A stretch of DNA of 64,000 nt, taken from positions 1 to 64,000 of the forward strand of contig RWJK01001940.1 in NCBI GenBank assembly GCA_004335835.1, given 5' to 3'. The translations under genes and the position numbers were made by a program. The notes beneath the pieces are model-generated. The model saw nothing but the letters and a program-made list of their open reading frames with translations, searched no databases and was not told the origin of the DNA. This document shows positions 1-10,343 of this stretch, piece by piece (within the stretch, counting starts at the first letter, position 1; each line of letters opens with the position of its first letter). This DNA comes from Scenedesmus sp. ARA3. Taxonomy: Eukaryota; Chlorophyta; Chlorophyceae; Sphaeropleales; Scenedesmaceae.

Positions 1-611
1 GCAGGGCACTTGGCACACCAGAACTGCAGTGCCTGATCAGCCAGCAAGGGAAGCCCAGAAGTAATACATTACACATCAAAACATGTTGCAGGCAGCAGCA
101 CCCACAGCAACACTCTACAGCGCAAGTTAACATATGTAACAGTCGAGTCGGGGCACTTCAGGGCAACGTGTTTTTAGCACTTTTCTTGCAGCACACTGTG
201 CCACTGCTAACAGCTCAAATTGATTTAGATTCGTCGTTGAAAGCTTGACATTTATAGGTAGGCCACTTGTTCGCTACGTTTGTACCATGCCCAGCTGATT
301 ACAGTACAGACATGCATAGCCGCGCTCGACGGTGGTCTGCTAGGGCAGAAAGCCAATGCCAGGAAGAACAAACGAGTGGAAAACGACCCATCAACGCTCA
401 AAGAGTTATCGTGATGTGTGAATGTCTGAAAGTAACTCGAGGTCATCGCCACGGGGTGATTCCCGTGCGCTGGACGTCGAGTAGGCCAGTAAGACCGTCA
501 TGCTTAGCGAGGACGCTAAGAGAATAGGTGGGGGGGAGTTGTAACGGGGTCCGATCCCTCCTATGACATCCAGTTTTCCCTCGTTACAAAACGCTTCTGA
601 TAGCACCTCAC
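1..611. other. Window edge, no gene seen in 1-611
   Basis: I see no convincing exon here. A minus-strand gene represented by the exon at 612-791 presumably continues into this stretch or past the window edge, because that exon ends in a good donor (minus strand CAG|GTGAGG). No second module of the same type is visible in these bases. Confidence 0.4.
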
Positions 612-791
612 CTGCTTGGCAGCTGCCAACAACTGACCATGTGCCAGAGGTTGTGCAGGTGGCTCTGTAGCTGCCCGTGAAGCCTGTTGCACAATCCGCG
701 GTGCAGGTGCTTCCCAAGGCTGTGCCGCAGCCCTGCCAGCCGTTGCTGTTTGCTTGTGGTTGTGGTTGATCAGAGCAGCTCACAACCACTT
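612..791 (-). CDS. Exon of a Sushi/CCP-like cysteine-rich module (partial gene)
   Basis: On the minus strand, an open stretch of about 60 residues has the spacing of a Sushi/complement-control-like module: CSDQ..., GWQGCG, GSTCTADCATGFTG, YRATCTTSGTWS, GSC. It ends at a clean donor (GCCAAGCAG|GTGAGG). The upstream border is probably an acceptor near 791. Such modules occur in extracellular proteins of algae and animals. Only this one exon can be supported; the rest of the gene is not identified. The cysteine pattern could also be read as a generic disulfide-rich repeat. The Sushi assignment is inference from spacing and the GTW motif. Confidence 0.42.
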
Positions 792-799
792 GCAGAGTT

Positions 800-2757
800 T
801 ACAGGGACAGAGAATACACAGCATATACAAGTCATGGCAAGGTAGAAGCGTTGGACGCGCGTGTTATTTCTCAGCTTGCATATCGCAGCAGATGCTGCAA
901 GGTGTACTGTGCACGTGCAATGGGTGATGGCTGTTGATTGTGCAGCACGAGCGCCTCACGTTTGCCGTACGCTGCGCCTTTCAAAGTGATCAAGGCCAAA
1001 CACGGGTACAGAACCTCCAAGAATTATTTCAGAAGACGCCGAGAGCCTAACTCGATCGCAGGCAGTTGCTATGAGGGTTGAGTCTGTGCAGCTGCGACCC
1101 GCGCCGGTCTACAGCAGCATCAGTTGCATTACTGCTTTGAACTATATCTTTAACAGCCAGGATCACGTCGAGCAGTGCTTGGGGTGCCTACTTTTGAGGC
1201 CGCACTTGGCTGGTGACCAGCATTGTTCCCGCGCATGCGTGTTGATCTACGTTTTTGAGGGCTTCACAACATCTCCAAAATTTTTTTGAGCCTGTTGTAA
1301 GGAGACAGGAACAGGCAGGGTATGTTATACCCTTCTTCTACGGATTGGAATTCCGTGAGTCGCACGCAGGCTTCCATGGCCGTTCTGCAGGGTCGCCGAC
1401 AACGACCAACATGAAGCAGCAGCTTTTCAGTTTGTTTACGCAAAAATAAGTTGCCATGCAATCCTTGTGTACGGCGGCAAACTTTGCGGGCACAACTTCA
1501 CTGTTACAGGCCTGTAGCAAGTTCCCCAGTGGCCGAAAATCGTGCAGCAAACTGTCATAATATTTAATTGCCTTTAAGTATTCTGCTTCAACACAGAAAC
1601 CCAGGACACGCTCAAACCACACAAGATTTAGTGCTTCTAGTGACAGCTGCCAGCCGCTGACACCCGGTGTCTGCCTGCCAGTGTTCCTCCATGGCAGGAA
1701 CTTTTGCATAAATCCATCGTCTCGGATACGACACGTGAAACATCACTCTAGCATGCAGAGGGCAAGCAATGAACACCTGTGCCATCCTCCTGCAGCTCCT
1801 GCAGCCGCCGCGCGGCTGATCAGCCGCAGTGCGGCTGCATGGATTGATTCCACGCTGTGACTCACTCTCGTGACGGGTGTGGAAGCAGGCATGCGGTAGC
1901 TCCGTGTACTCAACTGGTCATCACGCAAGCGCAAGCGTGCGTGTCCACAACAAAAGCAGGTAACAGGTAATGTGACATGCAGCCATCATGGCGTGAACTC
2001 AAGTTTGAAGCTGTGCCCAAGAATCACATATTCCTGGCCTGCGGCCACTGCCTTCATCATACCAGCAAAATCTAACAGCGACAACTGCCAGTGGTGTTGG
2101 CAGCACTGCAGTGTATCTACACGCACATCCTTGCAGGTCCCCAACCAGCACCACATCCTGAAGCCGTATAAATGCATCCTTTTACATGCACCGTCTCCCT
2201 GAAGCAAACCACCTGTTGGAGCACTGCTGGCGTGCGTGGCACGCACGATATGTAACTCGCAGAGCACAAGCACAGCGGCAGCAAACCAGAGCAGCTGACC
2301 ACTTCAATTTAGGTTGTACCACGTGCTAGAAGCTCCACTAGAGCTGTAGTACCAGCGGCACACCAAGCAGTAGATGTAGTACATGGCGGCATGTCAAGCT
2401 CACATGGAAATCTGCATGCAACCGCAACATGCTGTTGACAGAGCAACTTCATTAAATGCAAAACAAGGGTTACAAGCAAGCTGTGTGGTGCGTCGCACAT
2501 TTGACGGTGCCCATGTTCACACAAACATCTATCATGCAAGCAGGAGTAACATGAGCATGTCATACAGGGTATACTGCGCAATGCGCAACAGACTGAGCTT
2601 CAGAGCCCTTTCCAGCCGCAAGACGCAGGGGCAGCGTCTATCTGTAATACGCTAGTCAAGACAACCTGCTTGCAATCACTTGTTGCTGCTGCAAGCACCG
2701 CTGCTCACAACCGCGCCAATCAGCTACATGGTATGCACGGCATGCGTGTCGTCAACC
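800..2757. other. Intergenic stretch without a supported gene
   Basis: No exon with both protein-like composition and splice signals was found. A 123-codon minus-strand open frame at 1338-1709 has a somewhat protein-like sequence but matches nothing I recognise and has no visible splice context, so it is not annotated. A TATAAA-like string occurs near 2167 without an associated gene. Confidence 0.4.
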
Positions 2758-2774
2758 AGCAGCTACAGACCTAC

Positions 2775-2796
2775 CACAAAACCCGCATAGCACAGC
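2775..2796 (-). repeat. Downstream copy of the terminal exon end of the 3.0-4.3 kb gene
   Basis: A 22-nt exact match to 3037-3058, with looser similarity around it. It copies the codons near the stop of the minus-strand membrane-protein gene and lies about 260 bp downstream in gene direction. It fits the pattern of exon-edge duplicates seen in the other genes. Confidence 0.5.
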
Positions 2797-3024
2797 GCAC
2801 ATCACACAAGCAGAGTCATTGCACCAAAAAGCAGGATGTACTGTACACATGTGCAGCTGCGGAGGTGCAGAGCTGCGAAGCAATCAGCAGAACACAGTGG
2901 CAACATTCCTGAGATCCGAACTCCAAGACACTCAGTTTCGGCACATTGCGCTGCAGTCACTGCTGCGTATGACTGCTACGGCTAGCCGAATGGTGTGCAC
3001 TGCATGTATGCTGTCATGCAGCCG

Positions 3025-3394
3025 CTACAAGCCCAACACAAAACCCGCATAGCACAGCAGCAGCGCGGCCAGCACACTCTTGCAGTAGAGCATCACCAGC
3101 ACCAATCCAACCGCACCAACCACCACACCAAACATCAGGCGCTGCAGCTTGGGAGGGCGCCCTGCATCCAGCGCATGCGCATGCCCTCCGCCACTGCTGC
3201 TGCTGCTGCTGCTGCTGCTGCCACCACCGCCACCGCTGCCGCTGCCAGCGCCGTTCCTGCCCCCGCCGGCAAAAAAGGCAGCAGCTGCTAGTGCTGCCGC
3301 AGCAGCCATGCCTGCAGCTGACGTGCTGCTGAGCATACCGTCAAGCATGCTGTGCTTATCTGCACCTTTGTGCGGTTCAGCAGCATTGATTGCA

Positions 3395-3445
<51 letters not shown>

Positions 3446-4316
3446 GTTGCAGTGGAGTCAGGCACAGGACGAGATGGTTGGGCGGTGGCTACAACATCAG
3501 CATTGCGGAAGCCCCAGCCTGTAGCAGCAGCGGCGGCAGCAGCAGCACATACTGCAGCAGGTCAGCTATGAAACACCAGAGAACAGGAGGCGCGGCCGGT
3601 CACAACATGAAATTGAACCTGACAATCAATTGACGCAGCACTGTGCACGCATGTACATGCGGTTCAACATCAGGGACAGGCTGCCACATGCAACTTGCAT
3701 TGAATGTACAGCATACAGCACTCAAGGTGCCTGGCATGAAGCATCACGGATTCAACTGCAGCAATACATCAACAACTACAGACCACATACCTTTTAAAGG
3801 TACCTGCCGCCTGCCACTGCTCTGTGCGTGTGCCCAGGCCTGCAGCTGCTGCCGCTGCTGCTGCCAGTGCTGCTGTTGCTGCCGCTGCTGCTGCTCCAGC
3901 CACTGCTGCCAATCATCCACCAGCTCATCCACTTCAGGCTTGATGTAAAACACGCCAGAGGTGCCTGTCTGGCTGTAGCATACATGTGGAGCTCCTCTGC
4001 CAAACCTGCTGTGCCCCATCTGCGCATACTTCAATGGATGAGGGTTTGGCTTGTGCAGCTGCTGCTGCTGTTGCTGTGGGTGCTCTGGATCCTGCGCCTG
4101 TAGCTCTGCTGCTGCATGACGTGAATTCAAACCGCTATCCTCCTCACTGGACTGCTCTGAAACACGGAACGAAGTCCGCACATTGCGCTGGACAACTCTC
4201 CTGTCAACGACAGGAGCACCGCAGGCGCCGGCAGCTGCGGAGCTGCATGCATGCTTACGATGGCATCGAGTAGCTTCCAAACAAGGCATGCAGCCGTGAA
4301 TCAGGCTGGCCTGCAT
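3025..4316 (-). CDS. Unrecognised membrane protein, two-exon model
   Basis: Proposed exon 1 runs from an ATG at 4316 (alternative ATG at 4289) to a donor near 3801 (minus GGCAG|GTACC). Exon 2 starts after CTACAG near 3524 and ends at the stop at 3025. The N-terminus is Arg/Ser/Ala rich and could be a transit peptide. A Gln-rich stretch follows (DELVDDWQQWLEQQ), then WGFRNADVV, a poly-Ser run, a Gly/Ser-rich linker and an Ala-rich hydrophobic stretch. The C-terminus is strongly hydrophobic (MFGVVVGAVGLVLVM, then SVLAALLLCYAGFVLGL), giving two probable membrane spans. I do not recognise the family. The splice junction is a manual guess; the hydrophobic C-terminal exon is the best-supported part. 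Confidence 0.45.
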
Positions 4317-5035
4317 CCTGAGCGGGCGTCCGAGTAGGTTTCGAGCAACTGTTCCGACACTAGTGATGGTCCAGGAAGTTGCGACCTCTTTGCATAATGA
4401 TAGCAGGTAACAAGGTTGGCGCTCAAGACGTTGACTGCTTCTCACACACGGATCAAGTGCGTGTTGTGGTTTGCCCGGTGAGCTGTCTATGATGACAGCT
4501 ATGACAATGTTAGTGCAGACTGTGCATTGCCCTGCTGCAGAAAGCTGGCACACGTGCGTTGAACTTGATAGCTTGCTTAAGGTAATGTCCGCCTTGCTGC
4601 TGTTGCAGAGACCAAGGTAGCGAGCGTGACTTGTGTGCTCAACCTCAACACGCCCTTCACTCTGCCAGTGCTGCTACAACTGCCATGTACTGCGATGGAA
4701 GCGTCAAATACTGTATGCAGCCACCGAAAACTCGTTGTCAGCCACCCTGTAGCAGAAGCTGCAGTCAACAAGGCAACCTTTGGGTGCAGCCTGCACCGTG
4801 CAGGTTGTCAGTGCCACAACCCTGCTCTTGCACCTCTGCATGTCAGGTCCTTGGACCACAACAGTCACAGGGTGTTGAAGCAAGGTCTAAAGTCTCAATG
4901 TAATCGATACATAAGACACAGTTGCACTTGGTTCACTTCTCCTGCCACGGGCGAGTCGCAAGCCGTTCGACTGACCGTTCAGTTCTTGCCACGCATCAAG
5001 CTTTGATCAAGCCGTGTAAGGAACCTCGATCGCCA
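4317..5035. other. Divergent intergenic region
   Basis: This 719-bp gap separates the minus-strand membrane-protein gene from the plus-strand stomatin-like gene. It should hold both promoters and 5' UTRs. No clear TATA box or other element could be assigned. The open frame that reads through into the stomatin start (from 4922) is not protein-like before the ATG at 5036. Confidence 0.4.
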
Positions 5036-8000
5036 ATGGGTGCACGTTTACTGCTTTTGGCAGGCCAGCGGGCTTTGCAGAGCCCCGTGCAGCAGCTTCT
5101 GCCACCCTTGTGCCACGGGCTTCAACTGCAGCTCGGCTTGCTCAGCCAGCAAGCGTATGTTAGCAGGCTTGGCGGATCTGCACTCATAGGGCAGCATAAA
5201 ACGTTTACGAGCAGCGCACCTTCCCTGTACAATGGCCGGTTCGGCAGGGAAGGAACACCTTCAAGCTACTACGCACCCCCTCGGGCCCCAACCAACTATG
5301 GCATTAGGTAAAGCATCAGCTGCCCGCTGATAAGCTGTGTGTTAGACCCTTCAAACAGTTTGTCTGCACTTCTGTCAGCAGCCAGGCAGACCAGGTGCAT
5401 GTTCTAGGCACAGCTGTGGTGCATACGCTGCTGCTGCATCCTATCTGCATGCAAATGTACTGCTTGGCTCACCACGGAACAGGTGTGCATGCTGAGCTGG
5501 GAATGCAATCACAGCTGATGGCAGCTTGTATGTTGCAGTCACCTAATGGCCCAGTGCCTGTCCCTTGACATACAGCATTCAGAAGCAGTACTGGCAGAGC
5601 CATCTGGGAGTCCGGCATTACGTACCTGTTGCTTGTGCAGTTGGCAGCGCCTCCTGCATTGTGCAGTGCACAAAGTGCCGAGTTGTGTTGTGCAAGGAAA
5701 TAAGGATGTATGTACACTGGTGCACTGTTGCTGCTTTGTGCTGCAGGGTCGTGCCTGAGAAGACCGCATTTGTTGTGGAACGGTGAGCAGCGGCACAAAC
5801 AGCAGCAGCTGCATGGCGGGTCAGCAGCAGCTGCAATGTGCGGTATCCCTATTGCTGTGACACTGCAGTGCGTCTCAGCCACATGCATTGGTAACAAATC
5901 AGACTGACTGCTGCCATGCAAGCAGCAGCAACCTGCAACGCTTCAGCTGTGACATCTCCTTCCACAACAGGAGAGTTAAACTGGCATCTCTACTTTGGTG
6001 TGCTGCAGGTTTGGCAAGTTCAACCGGGTGCTCGATGCTGGGCTGCACTTCCTGGTGCCGCTGGTGAGACTTGGTTTGGGTTTTGAACGCTTCAGCTGGA
6101 ATGTATTCAAGTTGAACGCCGCAGCTTCCTCTGTAGTGGTGTTGATTATGTTGCCCGTCACACGCCAGCAGCAGCAGCAGCCGCGCCAACAGCAGCTTCA
6201 AATGTCGATTCTGCAGCACTGCCACTGTGGTCCGCGTTGCTGGCGCTCTTACTGCCTGTCGCTGTTGCTGGCACGCCCTCACTGCTCTCACCATTGCTCT
6301 TCCCTCTTCTCCTCTCCCCAGGTGGACAAGGTTGCGTTCGTGCACACGCTCAAGGCATCAGCACTCACGCAACGCCCTGCTGCTAGCCTGTCTGCTGCTG
6401 CTGTTGGGGTCTCCTGCTGCTGCTGCTGGTGGTGGCAAGTAGGTGGACAAGGTTGCTTTCGTGCACATGCTCAAGGTGTCAGCACTCACCTGATTGGATC
6501 CTGCTGCTGCCCTCTCTGCCGCTGAATGCTGCTGCCACCCCTCAGGTGGACAAGATTGCGTACGTGCACACGCTCAAGGAGCTGGCCATCCCCATCAGCC
6601 ACCAGACCGCCATCACCAAGGACAACGTGACCATTACCATAGACGGCGTGCTCTACGTCAAGGTGGGCAGGGCAAGTGGTTGATCCATGTTGTTGGGGTT
6701 GTTAATGTATCATTGCCGGGTGGAGCCAGCAAGGACAACGTGACCATCACCATAGACGGCGTGCTCTACGTCAAGGTGGGTTATACGTATGAGCGTATGA
6801 GCGCTGTTTATTGAAGTGGATAAATGCCCCAGCAGTATCACCAAGGACAACGTGACCATCACCATAGACGGCGTGCCTTACGTCAAGGTGGTCATCGTGT
6901 GAACTGCGCACGAACACACACTAGGCGAGCGTGCTATGCATTTGTGAGCACACGACAACTGCAGGCAACTTCGTGTTGGCCCAGCAAGCAGCGCATGGAC
7001 TCCATGTGAATTGCCAGCATGCAGGGGCAGCTGTTGTAATGTGACTGTTGCCCGAGTGGACCTAGCACCAACTGATGTGCTGCTGCTGCTGCTGTTCAGG
7101 TGATGGACCCAGTCAAGGCATCATATGGCGTGGACAACGCGCTGTATGCTGTGGGCCAGCTAGCGCAGACCACCATGCGCAGGTGTGTTGGGTTGCAGGG
7201 GGGCTGTGCTGTCCCAGGAGGGCTGTGCTGTCCCACAATAGAGCAAGACGGCGAGACATATTATTATTAAGGCGCACGCCTCTGATATCACAGCAGTCAG
7301 GAAGTGTGAGAATCTGTGTCCCGGAGAGGCAGATGCGCTGAGGCGCCCATCTGTGTCCCGGAGAGGCAGATGCGCTGAGGCGCCCATCCAGCCGCTCTTC
7401 CTAAGCTGGGCTTCACTCTCGTGCGCATCTCATTCATTGACCTTAGTGAGCAGGGCTGGATTGCGCTCTTATCTTGTGCTATCCGGTTTGCCTTGCAGTG
7501 AGCTGGGTAAGATCACGCTGGACAAGACCTTTGAGGAGCGTGAGGCGCTCAACCCTGTCACTCATTTCATCCAGGCGCCTTAAAAAAATTCACTCTTTTT
7601 CTTGCTGTCACTTGTTCCCTGCAGCGAGCTGGGTAAGATTACGCTGGACAAGACCTTTGAGGAGCGTGAGGCGCTCAACCTGGCCATTGTGGCCTCCATC
7701 AACGGGGCGGCGGAGGCATGGGGGCTGCAGTGCTTGCGCTATGAGATCAAGGACATCACACCGCCAGAGGGTGAGGCGCAGCAGCAGTGCATAATTCATA
7801 GCAATAGCGGCAGTAGCAAGAAATATAATGCTGCAGTCCATGCGTTACGAAGTGAAGGGAATCACATGGCTTGCGGGTGCGGCGCTGCAGCATTGCAGAA
7901 CAATGCAGCAGCAGCAGCAGCAGCAGCAGTGAAGTGGACATATGCTGCTATGCTACGAGATCAAGGACATCACACGGCCAGAGGCTGAGCAGCGGAAGCA

Positions 8001-10343
8001 GCAAACGATACACAGCAGCAGTGAACAAGCACCAGCAGCACGAAGCAGCAGCAGGGAGTAGCGGGTTATGTCTGCCTTTACTTCGTGCAGGTGAGGGCGC
8101 AGCACGGCGCAGCACAGCGCAGCACTTCACTTTGCAGCACTCACATTGCTCATGTGATCTGTTGCCTTCCCGCCTGTTTGCGCAGGCATCATCACGGTCA
8201 TGGAGCTGCAGGCTGAGGCGGAGCGCTCAGCACAATGCACATAACTGCGCTTGTCAAGGCTTCAGCATCCCTGAGATTTTGTGTCTTCCTTTCAACTGCT
8301 GCTGCAGGCATCATCACGGCTATGGAGCTGCAGGCTGAGGCGGAGCGCCGCAAGCGTGCCAGCATCCTTGAGTCTGAGGGTCAGCGGCAGGCGGTCATCA
8401 ACGTGGCAGAGGGTAACAAGCAGGAGGTGCGCAGGCCTATTGTATATGTTTTGTGCTGCGTTCTGTTTTCAAGTGTCGGGGTCAGCATTTTGGAGTCTGA
8501 GGGCCAGCGGCAGGCGGTGATCAACGTGGCCGAGGGTAACAAGCAGGAGGTGCTGCCATGCTGTAGTGTTGGTATGTTGTGCGTCATGTATGTTTTTCGA
8601 ATATGACAGCACCACTGTCTGTCATATTGTGCCCTTGTGGTTTGACTGTTCATCATGCAATCCACATGTTGGCAACTGCCAGAAAGCATGACATCATGCT
8701 CATTCCTTTTTCTAAATTGCAGGTCATCCTCACCTCTGAGGCCTCGAAGCAGGCCACAATCACCAAGCCAATGGGAGACGCAGAGGCCATCACATGGCGC
8801 ACTTGTCACATTGTCGCACCTTTGGCATGTAACTGTTATTTCTTGTTATGCAGGTCATCCTTACCTCCGAGGCCTCCAAGCAGGCCGCCATCAACGAGGC
8901 AATGGGAGAGGCAGAAGCTATCACCGCACGAGCACAGGCAACAGCAGCAGGCATCCGCATGGTTGCTGCTGAGCTGGGGGCATCTGGCGGCGCGTCTGCT
9001 GCGCAGCTGCGTGTTGCGGAGCAGTATGTGGAGGTGCGTAAACCTGAACTACATTTGGGGTAGTTGCTAGACGTTGTGGTTTGACTGTTCTTTAGGCATG
9101 TGACTGCCATGTGTCGGCTGAGTTGCCTGTGCTTCGCAAGAGACTACTGTAGGCGTGCTAGCAGCAGGCATCCGCATGGTTGCTGCTGAGCTGCGGGCAG
9201 CCGGCGACGCATCTGCTGCGCAGCTACGTGTGGCAGAGCAGTATGTGGAGGGTGCAACTGTGGCTTGCAATTTGGCTGCTTCTTGTGTACAGTGGCATGC
9301 AGTAACCGGCAAGTGGCATGCTCACTGCTACATGTGGACACGGGTGCTGGGTGTATTGGAGGTTGCTGAGGAGCAGAACTTACTCCTGGAGTTGGATGAC
9401 ACCGCGCGAGAGCTGCATTCTCACCCGTGCATCGCTGCCATTTACCTGTTTGATGAATCTGAACCCTCTGTCAAACCACACAGGCCTACCGCCAGCTGGC
9501 CAAGGAGGACCACACGCTGCTGCTGCTGCTGCCTTTTGTCTATTGTACAGCCGCATGATTCCCTATCCTAGTTTGCTGCCACCCGCCTGTTTGAACCATC
9601 TGCTAAACCACGCAGGCCTTCCGCCAGCCGGCCAAGGAAGGCAACACACTGCTGCTGCTGCCTTTTGTCTATTGTATAGCCGCCGATTCCCTATCCTAAT
9701 TTGCTGCCAACTGCCTGCTTCAACCCTCTGCTAAACCAAGCAGGCCTTCCGCCAGCTGGCCAAGGAAGGCAACACATTGCTGCTGCCTTGGTCTGTTATG
9801 TAAGCCGCATGATGCCCAGTCCTTGATTGCTGCCATCTGCCTGCTTCAACCATGCAGGCCTTCCGCCAGCTGGCCAAGGAGGGCAATACACTGCTGCTGC
9901 CGGCCAATGCAGCTGACCCAGCATCCATGGTGGCCCAGGCACTGTCTGTCTACCAGACCATGCAGCAGCACGGCCCGCAGCAGCAGCAGCAGCAGGCGCT
10001 GCTGCCAGGCGAGGGGCGCAGCAGCAGCGGCGCAGCCGGCGGCGGCAGCAGCAGCAGCAGCAGCAGCGGGGGATCTGGCGGTGGTGGCAGGGGTGGTGCC
10101 GTGACAGCATCAAGTGTGGGAAGCAGCGGCAAGCCTAGCGGAGGGGCGGGAGGAGCAGCCCGGCAGTTCAGCTGGGCAGCCGGCAATGGCAGCGGCAGGT
10201 CCAGTAGCAGCAGCAGTATGCTGCCGCATGCTGCTGCTGGCACTGCGGCAGCTGGTGCGGGAGCTGCTGCGGCGAGTGGGTTCAACTTTCCTGCAAACCC
10301 TGTGTTCAGCCTGAGGTCTGGGCTGTCAGGTTTTGATGAGTGA
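5036..10343 (+). CDS. SLP2: Stomatin-like protein 2, mitochondrial (SPFH/band 7)
   Basis: Nine exons: 5036-5307, 5747-5782, 6009-6063, 6546-6662, 7100-7182, 7625-7770, 8308-8426, 8854-9033, 9858-10343. Junction phases match throughout and give 497 aa. Residues 1 to about 75 are Arg-rich and lack acidic residues, as in a mitochondrial presequence. The SPFH domain begins at [16 protein letters not shown] and continues through [34 protein letters not shown] and [13 protein letters not shown] long Glu/Ala-rich helix follows ([32 protein letters not shown]). These are signatures of the stomatin-like 2 family, which scaffolds inner-membrane cardiolipin domains and proteases. The C-terminal Gln/Ser/Gly tail (from about residue 370) is longer than in animal homologues. 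The introns contain many truncated copies of exon edges, listed separately. The start is the first ATG giving a targeting-like N-terminus. Confidence 0.93.
6322..6475 (+). repeat. Two upstream copies of SLP2 exon 4 start
   Basis: Copies at 6322-6355 and 6443-6475 repeat the first 33-34 nt of exon 4 (real exon at 6546), each preceded by an AG acceptor. Spacings to the next copy are 121 and 103 bp. Both lose similarity inside the exon and run into non-coding sequence. Confidence 0.85.
6731..6887 (+). repeat. Two downstream copies of SLP2 exon 4 end
   Basis: Segments 6731-6775 and 6837-6887 repeat the last 45-51 nt of exon 4 (real end 6662) together with the donor. The second copy has a single-codon change and a weaker donor (GTGGTC). 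Neither has a matching acceptor that would keep frame. Confidence 0.85.
7312..7385. repeat. Perfect 37-bp tandem duplication
   Basis: Two identical 37-bp units, 7312-7348 and 7349-7385, head to tail in SLP2 intron 5. The absence of differences suggests a recent event, unlike the diverged exon-edge copies nearby. Confidence 0.9.
7499..7554 (+). repeat. Upstream copy of SLP2 exon 6 start
   Basis: It copies the first 56 nt of exon 6 (real exon at 7625) including the CAG acceptor, with two base changes. Using this acceptor would read [19 protein letters not shown] and then reach a stop after eight further codons. It is therefore a dead-end alternative acceptor unless followed by another splice. 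Confidence 0.88.
7949..7984 (+). repeat. Downstream copy of SLP2 exon 6 end
   Basis: It repeats the codons for YEIKDIT plus the donor region (real end 7770). The donor is mutated: the copy reads GAGGCTGAG where the real exon reads GAGG|GTGAG. Confidence 0.75.
8186..8226 (+). repeat. Upstream copy of SLP2 exon 7 start
   Basis: 41 nt copied from exon 7 (real 8308-8348) with its CAG acceptor and one base change. Similarity stops inside the exon at GAGCGC. Confidence 0.85.
8484..8549 (+). repeat. Downstream copy of SLP2 exon 7 end
   Basis: 66 nt copied from exon 7 (real 8361-8426), with codons for [22 protein letters not shown] intact and a usable GTGCTG donor. The reading frame is fully conserved; differences are mostly synonymous. 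Confidence 0.87.
8723..8791 (+). repeat. Upstream copy of SLP2 exon 8 start
   Basis: 69 nt copied from exon 8 (real 8854-8922) with its CAG acceptor. Some changes alter amino acids (AINEAMGE in the real exon, TITKPMGD in the copy), so the copy appears free of coding constraint. Confidence 0.87.
9160..9250 (+). repeat. Downstream copy of SLP2 exon 8 end
   Basis: 91 nt copied from exon 8 (real 8943-9033) ending at the donor position, where the copy reads GAG|GGTGCA. The frame is conserved with a few substitutions. Confidence 0.86.
9484..9857 (+). repeat. Three-unit tandem array before SLP2 exon 9
   Basis: Units begin at 9484, 9616 and 9744, followed by the real exon start at 9858 (periods about 132, 128 and 114 bp). 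Each unit holds a CAG acceptor, the codons for A(F/Y)RQ(L/P)AKE and about 80 bp of intron, including similar CCGCATGATTCCC and CTGCTAAACCA strings. Intron and exon parts were thus copied together, which shows the mechanism as junction-spanning tandem duplication. Confidence 0.9.

Noticed and set aside
1338..1709. 123-codon minus-strand open frame with protein-like composition
   Set aside because: No recognisable family, no start or splice context and no neighbouring exons, so it was not annotated as a gene.
3179..3440. Poly-Leu and poly-Ala open frames on the plus strand
   Set aside because: They are shadows of CAG/CTG runs in the minus-strand membrane-protein exon.
4922..5035. Upstream in-frame extension of SLP2
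   Set aside because: The extra 38 residues are not targeting-like; the ATG at 5036 gives a good mitochondrial presequence.
5036..10343. Idea that repeated SLP2 exons are mutually exclusive alternative exons
   Set aside because: Copies are truncated and lack one of the two splice sites in nearly all cases, so they cannot replace the real exons.
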